From positions 2,546 through 13,019 of the forward strand of contig MIBK01000018.1 in NCBI GenBank assembly GCA_001829505.1: DNA of 10,474 bases, read 5' to 3'. A program made the position numbers and the translations under genes. The DNA comes from Spirochaetes bacterium RBG_16_67_19 (GTDB lineage Bacteria; Spirochaetota; Spirochaetia; SZUA-6; DRHE01). The notes beneath the pieces were generated by a model that worked only from the letters and a program-made list of their open reading frames with translations, was not told the DNA's origin and did no database searches. Below are positions 6,535 to 10,474 of this stretch, piece by piece; the first letter of the stretch is position 1; each line of letters begins with the position of its first letter.

Positions 6535-7262
6535 CACGGGTATCTGCCGTGCTCCCTGCATATCTCGCAGGTGCATTCATAGAGCTCTCGATCGTCTTTT
6601 TCGCAGAATCGTCGGATGGCTACTGCGCATAAGTCGGCTACTTGAACCATTGATGTTAGGTGGCTGTCTACGAACAGCGGAGTCTCGACAATACGGTCGA
6701 TTGATGACCAAATCGTACCTTCGTTGTGGTATCTACGCATGTTCGCGGTCAAGTGCGATGCGACTGTCTGGTTGTTGTCCTGGACTAGTAATCCAGTAGA
6801 TTGACCTCTGGCGCCCAGAAAGGTATTGAACCGAGTGACCACTTGCTCGAAGGCGACATCGAAGGCATTGGGCAGCTGAGCCTTGGTTTTATCTTGGGCT
6901 TCCGCAAACAGCACTGCATCCTTCCAGGAGTCGATTGTTGCTGCGACGGATGATAGAAACGATCTTCGTTCCTGCAAAGTCAGATGCACATATTCTGAAG
7001 TGTGCTTATAATTCTTTAGCAACTCGCGTTGTTGCCTGGCATTTCGAGATCGGGATAGGTTTAGCGCACGAATGCTTAGGATGGAATTCTTGCGATCCTC
7101 ATTCATACCGCTTGGTTATTGCGAGACTATCCAGAGCAAAAGCGGATGGTGGTCGTATTCTTTCCACCTATTTGCCGGTATAGCCAGGCCAACGAGCACG
7201 AAATGCGTGCTGTTTGCTTCGGATTGTATAGTCCCTGATTCATCCAGGTAACATATATACAT
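6534..7262 (-). pseudogene. DUF3800 family protein gene, broken by frameshift and internal deletion
   Basis: The N-terminal piece MYICYLDESG...HFVLVGLAIPANRWK (from ATG at 7262) has the DUF3800 signature Y-x-D-E-S-G, which supplies an RNase H-like acidic residue. The frame then reaches TAA at 7118-7116. The C-terminal piece, in the same frame from 7106, is well preserved: RQQRELLKNYKHT, LFAEAQDK, FEQVVTRFNTFL, LLVQDNNQTVASHLT, ETPLFVDSHLTSMVQVADLC and a Cys-rich CTCEICREHG tail. Between the pieces, another frame reads ALDSLAITKRYE, which fits the segment expected to follow WK, and the region normally carrying the E-(I/L)-H-x-A-W stretch looks missing. Two lesions are therefore likely: a frameshift near 7145 and a deletion joining at about 7105. 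DUF3800 genes are common in mobile and defence-linked DNA; their function is uncertain. GC is about 50%, unlike both flanks. Confidence 0.8.
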
Positions 7263-7383
7263 AAAAAATGCGTCTGGGGTGGGGCAAATGCCCCGCACGA
7301 GGCGCTTACACGTCTCAACCCAGGCGCTACCGACTAGTATATTTCATTTTGCGCTATTGTCAATCCGAAAAAGCAAGCAAAGA
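6535..7383. other. low-GC island inserted between folC and the membrane protein gene
   Basis: Base composition drops abruptly after the folC stop and recovers at the membrane-protein ATG; for example, 6601-6660 has 30 G/C in 60. The island holds only the DUF3800 remnant, its promoter and its leader. I see no transposase, tRNA gene, long terminal repeats or obvious target duplication. The surrounding operon is on the same strand, so the insertion kept collinear transcription. Acquisition by horizontal transfer is inferred from composition and gene type. Confidence 0.7.
7336..7363 (-). promoter_or_regulatory. near-consensus sigma-70 promoter of the island
   Basis: On the minus strand, TTGACA (7363-7358, 6/6), a 16-bp spacer and TATACT (7341-7336, 5/6) point into the DUF3800 remnant. 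The start site should fall near 7329, giving a leader of about 65 nt to the ATG at 7262. The leader (7263-7329) contains a small GGGGC/GCCCC hairpin (7281-7294). With the DUF3800 gene broken, this promoter may now mainly feed the membrane protein and rqcH. Confidence 0.75.
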
Positions 7384-8709
7384 TCAGCTATTGAGCCGGC
7401 GGCGCACCTCCCCGGCCAGGTAGAAGGAGCCCAGGACCAGCAGCGGCCGCCGGCCTTCCGTGAGCCCCAGGGCCAGCGCCAGGGCCGCGCCGGTCTCCGG
7501 CTCCAGGAGCGCGGCGGGACAGGGCCCCTGGAACAACCGGAAGGTTTTCGCCGGATCGCTCTCCTTGAAGGTGCCCGGGGTGGTGATCACGACGCGCCGG
7601 AAGGCCGGGGCCAGCAGCGCGGCCATCTCCTCGATCTTCTTTCCGCGGGCCGCGCCGAACAGCAGCACGCCGTCGGATCCGAAAAGGGCCCGGAACACCG
7701 CCAGGACCCTCTCCACGGAATGGGGGGTGTGCGCCCCGTCCAGGACCACGGGGGGGTGCGCGCGCAGCAGCTCCAGGCGGGCGGGCAGGCGCGCGGCCTG
7801 CAACCCCCGTTCCAGGGCCTCCCCGGCCAGGCCCAGGGTGCGCCGCGCCGCCAGGTCCACCAGGGCGGCGTTCTCGGCCTGGAAATCGCCGATCAGCGCC
7901 AGACGGTAGCGGCGCGGGGCCTCGCCGCGAAAGCGTAGGGCGAGCTCGGTGCCTTCCGGCGTGAACCGGCTGGACAGCTCTTCCAGCTCCTCGTCCACGA
8001 AAGCGATGGGGCTGCCGCGCTCCTCCGCGATGCCGCGCAGCACCTGGCGCGCCTCGGGCGCCTGGGCCGCGCTGTACACGGGCACGCCCGGCTTGATGAT
8101 CCCCCCCTTCTCGCGGGAGATCTGGGCGAGGGTGTCGCCCAGCACGTCGGTGTGCTCGCGCTCGATGGGGGTGAGCAGGCACAGCTCGGGGGACACCACG
8201 TTCGTGGCGTCCAGCCTCCCGCCGATGCCGGTCTCCAGCACGGCCGCCTGGCAGCCGCTCTCGCGGAACAGCAGGAAGGCCAGCAGGGTGAGCAGCTCGA
8301 AGGTGGTGGGCTGTCCGTATTCCTGGAGGACCGCCGGCGGCAGGGCCTCGATGTGCCGCCGGAGCTGCCCGCCCAGTTCCTCCAGAAGCTCGGGCCGGGG
8401 ATCGGCGGTTCCGTTTTCCAGAACGCAGTAACGCTCCTGGTAGCTTTCCACGTGCGGCGAGGTGTACAGCCCGGTGCGCAGCCCGGAGGCCTGCAGGGAC
8501 CAGGCCAGCAGCGCGGCCGTGGAGCCCTTGCCCTTGGAGCCGGCCACGTGCATGCCGCGGAAGGCGTCCTGTGGGTCGCCCAGGCGGTGGGCCAGGTGGC
8601 GCATGCGCTCCAGCTGGTAGGCGCGCGCGGAGAACACGGCCCCGGAACGCTCCAGGTTGGTGAAGGATTCGATCCAGGCGAAAAGCTCCCGCAGGCGTTC
8701 AGCCTTCAT
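7384..8709 (-). CDS. folC: bifunctional folylpolyglutamate synthase / dihydrofolate synthase FolC
   Basis: FolC adds glutamate to dihydropteroate and then to folates, using ATP, in the cytoplasm. The 441 residues are full length. Motifs are the P-loop GSKGKGS (57-63), TSPHVESYQER (83-93), PTTFELLTLLAFLLF (134-148), LETGIGGRLDATNVV (158-172), EREHTDVLGDT (183-193), REKGGIIKPG (199-208, with K201 at the carbamylated-lysine position), GDFQAEN (274-280) and DGAHTPHS (usually DGAHNP). It is clearly FolC rather than another Mur-type ligase because of the GGRLDATNV and EKGGIIK motifs. Whether it has both activities or only one cannot be decided here. The start is ATG at 8709, 5 nt after the HisD stop, with a GGGAAG about 10 nt upstream; the frame stays open further upstream only as a shadow of HisD. 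Its 3' end directly abuts the low-GC island. Confidence 0.95.
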   Translation of the reverse strand: MKAERLRELFAWIESFTNLERSGAVFSARAYQLERMRHLAHRLGDPQDAFRGMHVAGSKGKGSTAALLAWSLQASGLRTGLYTSPHVESYQERYCVLENGTADPRPELLEELGGQLRRHIEALPPAVLQEYGQPTTFELLTLLAFLLFRESGCQAAVLETGIGGRLDATNVVSPELCLLTPIEREHTDVLGDTLAQISREKGGIIKPGVPVYSAAQAPEARQVLRGIAEERGSPIAFVDEELEELSSRFTPEGTELALRFRGEAPRRYRLALIGDFQAENAALVDLAARRTLGLAGEALERGLQAARLPARLELLRAHPPVVLDGAHTPHSVERVLAVFRALFGSDGVLLFGAARGKKIEEMAALLAPAFRRVVITTPGTFKESDPAKTFRLFQGPCPAALLEPETGAALALALGLTEGRRPLLVLGSFYLAGEVRRRLNS

Positions 8710-8714
8710 GGCGA

Positions 8715-10025
8715 TCAGGCTTCCCGGCGGGTTACGGCCAGCGCGTGGGCGGCGAAGCCTTCGTAGGCAGCCAGGCGGGCCACGGGGCCAGCCAGGCCGG
8801 CCAGGCCTTCCGCGGTCACGTGGACCACGGAGGAAGACTTCTGAAAATCGCGCAGGCCCAGGGCGCTGGCCGAGCGGGCCCAGCCCCCGGTGGGCAGTAC
8901 GTTGTTGCAACCCACCGCGTAGTTGGCCAGGGAGAAGGTGGACTGCTGGCCCAGCAGGATCTCCCCGGCGTTGCGCACCAGGCCCAGCACCGCGAAGGGC
9001 TCGGCGCAGGCCACCTGCAGGTGCTCCGGGGCGTAGGCATTCACGAACTCGGCGGCCTCCCGCAGGGAGGAGGCCAGCACGATCCCGCCGAACCCCCCCA
9101 GGACCTGCTCCACGTACCGCGCGCGCTGCGGGTCCGCGCCGGCCAGTTCGGCCAGCAGCCCGGGCAGCAGGCGCCGGACCTCGCCGGCCAGCTCCTCACT
9201 GGGGGTGACCAGGAAGGCGCTGGAGTCCGCGCCGTGCTCGGCCTCGACCATCAGGTCCAGGGCGGCCAGTCGGGGATCCGCTGCCCCGTCGGCCAGCACG
9301 ATCGATTCGGAAGGTCCGGCCGGCAGCCCTACGTCCACCACGGCGCTCAGGGCTCTTTTAGCCGCGGCCACGTGCAGGCTCCCTGGACCCAGGATCTTGT
9401 CCACCCGCGGGATTTCCCGAGTGCCGTATGCCAGGGCGGCCACCGCCTGCACACCGCCGACCCGGTAGATCTCGCGCACCCCGCACAGGCCGGCGGCGAA
9501 CAGGGTGGCCGGGTCGGGCCGGCCTTCGCGGTCCGGCGGGGTGGCCAGCGCCACGCGCGGCACCCCGGCCAGCACCGCCGGGGCGGCCAGCATGTAGGCC
9601 ACCGAGGGGAAGCTGCCGCGGCCGCGCGGCACGTACAGGCCCACCGAGTCCAGCGGGCTCCAGCGTTCCCCGGCGAACACCCCCGGCTGGATCTCGCGCA
9701 GGCTCAGGGGCGGGGCCGCCTGGACCTCGTGATAGGCGCGCACGTTGGCCACCGCCTGCCGGATCGCCGAGCGGACTTCCGCCGGGAGCGAGCCGGCGGC
9801 GGAGGCGATCTGGGCCTCGCTCACGGCCAGGGGCTGGCCGTCCAGGTCCGCGCCGTCGAACTCGCGCGTGAAGCCGCGCACCGCCTCGTCGCCCCGATCG
9901 CGCACCGCGGCGATGATGCGCTGCACGGCGGGCAGCACCTCCTCCATCCCGGCCTCGGCCCGCCGGCACAGGGCTTGGCGCTCGGCTGCGGACAGGTCCG
10001 CCCAGCGGTAGACGTTGATTTTCAC
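8715..10025 (-). CDS. hisD: histidinol dehydrogenase family protein with altered zinc site
   Basis: HisD oxidises L-histidinol to L-histidine with two NAD+ in the last steps of histidine synthesis. The 436 residues cover the whole family: VGLYVPRG (128-135), GGVQAVAALAYGT (190-202), PRVDKILGPG (206-215), AGPSES (236-241), APEHL (332-336, catalytic E334/H335), NNVLPT (374-379) and EGFAAH (422-427). Relative to Escherichia coli HisD, zinc ligands Q259 and D360 are replaced by E261 and N368, while H262 and H419 are kept as H264 and H427. H367, near the substrate, is N375. It could therefore be a functional variant or a paralogue with another alcohol substrate; no other his gene is visible. The start is GTG at 10025 with AAGGGGGAG directly upstream, 11 nt after the phosphatase stop. 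A longer open frame upstream is a shadow of the phosphatase. Confidence 0.88.
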   Translation of the reverse strand: MKINVYRWADLSAAERQALCRRAEAGMEEVLPAVQRIIAAVRDRGDEAVRGFTREFDGADLDGQPLAVSEAQIASAAGSLPAEVRSAIRQAVANVRAYHEVQAAPPLSLREIQPGVFAGERWSPLDSVGLYVPRGRGSFPSVAYMLAAPAVLAGVPRVALATPPDREGRPDPATLFAAGLCGVREIYRVGGVQAVAALAYGTREIPRVDKILGPGSLHVAAAKRALSAVVDVGLPAGPSESIVLADGAADPRLAALDLMVEAEHGADSSAFLVTPSEELAGEVRRLLPGLLAELAGADPQRARYVEQVLGGFGGIVLASSLREAAEFVNAYAPEHLQVACAEPFAVLGLVRNAGEILLGQQSTFSLANYAVGCNNVLPTGGWARSASALGLRDFQKSSSVVHVTAEGLAGLAGPVARLAAYEGFAAHALAVTRREA

Positions 10026-10036
10026 GCGCTCCCCCT

Positions 10037-10474
10037 TCAGCGTTTCAAAAAAAGGTGGTCCTCGCGGTCCGGCTCGGCGAAGGGCTGGTAGGCCAGCAGG
10101 GACCACTCCGCGTAATGCCGCACCGGCTCCTGGTGCAGGCGGTTGTCCACGCGGAAACGGCAGACGGCGCAGTTGCCGATGGGCATGACCGGCATCCAGG
10201 CCCGCGCCCCGAAAGTGGCTTTGATGATCCACTGCAGCGTGCCGGAGTGGGTGACGCACAGCAGCGGTCCCCGGCCGGCCCGCGCGGCCAGCTCTTCCCA
10301 CAAGCGCCCGGCGCGGGCCGAAAGCTCGGCCGCCTTTTCGGCCCCCGGAACCCCCTCCCAGCTCTCCCGCTGGAACGCGCTCCAGGCCTGGGGGTAGCGG
10401 GCGCGGATGTCCTCGACCGTCAGGCCGGTGAACAGCCCCGTGTCGATCTCGGTGAGCTCCTCGCGGCTTTCCGG
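10037..10474 (-). CDS. histidine phosphatase family protein, N-terminus outside window
   Basis: The 145 visible residues are the C-terminal two thirds of a phosphoglycerate-mutase-like phosphatase. PESREELTEIDTGLFTGLT gives the family's L-x-E-I-D-x-G-x-x-x-G segment with the acid/base Glu-Asp region, and LLCVTHSGTLQWI contains the second catalytic histidine. The first RHG motif would lie beyond 10474. Substrate cannot be inferred: the family includes phosphoglycerate mutases, alpha-ribazole phosphatase and broad phosphatases. The tail VRHYAEWSLLAYQPFAEPDREDHLFLKR has no assigned role. It precedes hisD by 11 nt on the same strand and is probably in the same operon; a histidinol-phosphate phosphatase role is conceivable only from that position. 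Confidence 0.88.
   Translation of the reverse strand, partial: PESREELTEIDTGLFTGLTVEDIRARYPQAWSAFQRESWEGVPGAEKAAELSARAGRLWEELAARAGRGPLLCVTHSGTLQWIIKATFGARAWMPVMPIGNCAVCRFRVDNRLHQEPVRHYAEWSLLAYQPFAEPDREDHLFLKR

Noticed and set aside
6140..6580. 146-codon frame overlapping the membrane protein
   Set aside because: It is Arg/Pro/Gly-rich with no hydrophobic pattern, while the other frame shows four clean membrane helices and spacing suited to rqcH.
7263..7294. GGGGC/GCCCC hairpin followed by TTTTTT as an intrinsic terminator of folC
   Set aside because: The stem has only 5-6 bp and 12 nt separate it from the T-run, which leads straight into the DUF3800 ATG.
7116..7298. Two separate small genes, 7116-7298 and 6534-7106
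   Set aside because: Both are parts of one DUF3800 protein, in the same frame and separated by a stop and three codons.
8710..8910. N-terminal extension of FolC upstream of 8709
   Set aside because: It overlaps the conserved end of HisD, and the family N-terminus fits the ATG at 8709.
10026..10301. N-terminal extension of HisD upstream of 10025
   Set aside because: It is the phosphatase gene in another frame; the GTG with AAGGGGGAG before it gives the normal HisD length.
1..10474. CRISPR array, tRNA, rRNA, transposase or phage genes
   Set aside because: No spaced direct repeats, cloverleaf-like sequence or mobility gene was seen on either strand.

Overview
The window is a GC-rich (about 65-70% outside one island) bacterial chromosome segment in which every convincing gene lies on the minus strand, so transcription runs from high to low coordinates. 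The gene set is housekeeping: histidine phosphatase, HisD, FolC, RqcH, the Memo/AMMECR1 pair and MurD. Species cannot be read directly. The short RqcH beginning MSLNWREID and the anchored pseudokinase recall Spirochaetota to me, but that is a low-confidence inference. 

Layout in the direction of transcription: (1) 10474-7384, a tight run of a 5'-truncated histidine phosphatase, a HisD family protein with substituted zinc-site residues, and FolC, with gaps of 11 and 5 nt. (2) 7383-6535, an island of about 850 bp with roughly 50% GC. It holds a near-consensus promoter and a decayed DUF3800 gene whose stop codon overlaps the start of the next gene (TGATG). (3) 6534-4710, a small four-helix membrane protein and rqcH (ribosome quality control, TTG start). 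(4) A 74-nt gap with a near-consensus promoter placed so that the transcript should start at or beside the next ATG (leaderless). (5) 4635-1, a five-gene, tightly coupled operon: amrB (Memo) - amrA (AMMECR1) - membrane-anchored pseudokinase - protein of unknown function - murD (3' end cut by the window). Its junctions are overlaps of 16, 4 and 20 nt plus one gap of about 11 nt. 

How the genes may work together: the first run joins amino-acid and folate metabolism. The operon in (5) is the most unusual part. The AmmeMemo pair appears without its radical-SAM partner. It is co-transcribed with a degenerate kinase that has one transmembrane helix and a predicted external domain, an unrecognised 315-residue protein, and a peptidoglycan precursor ligase. 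This suggests, without proving, a link between the AmmeMemo proteins, envelope sensing and cell-wall synthesis. A 12-bp perfect hairpin with a third matching copy brackets the pseudokinase start codon and could act as a translational switch. No rRNA, tRNA, CRISPR array or transposase was seen.
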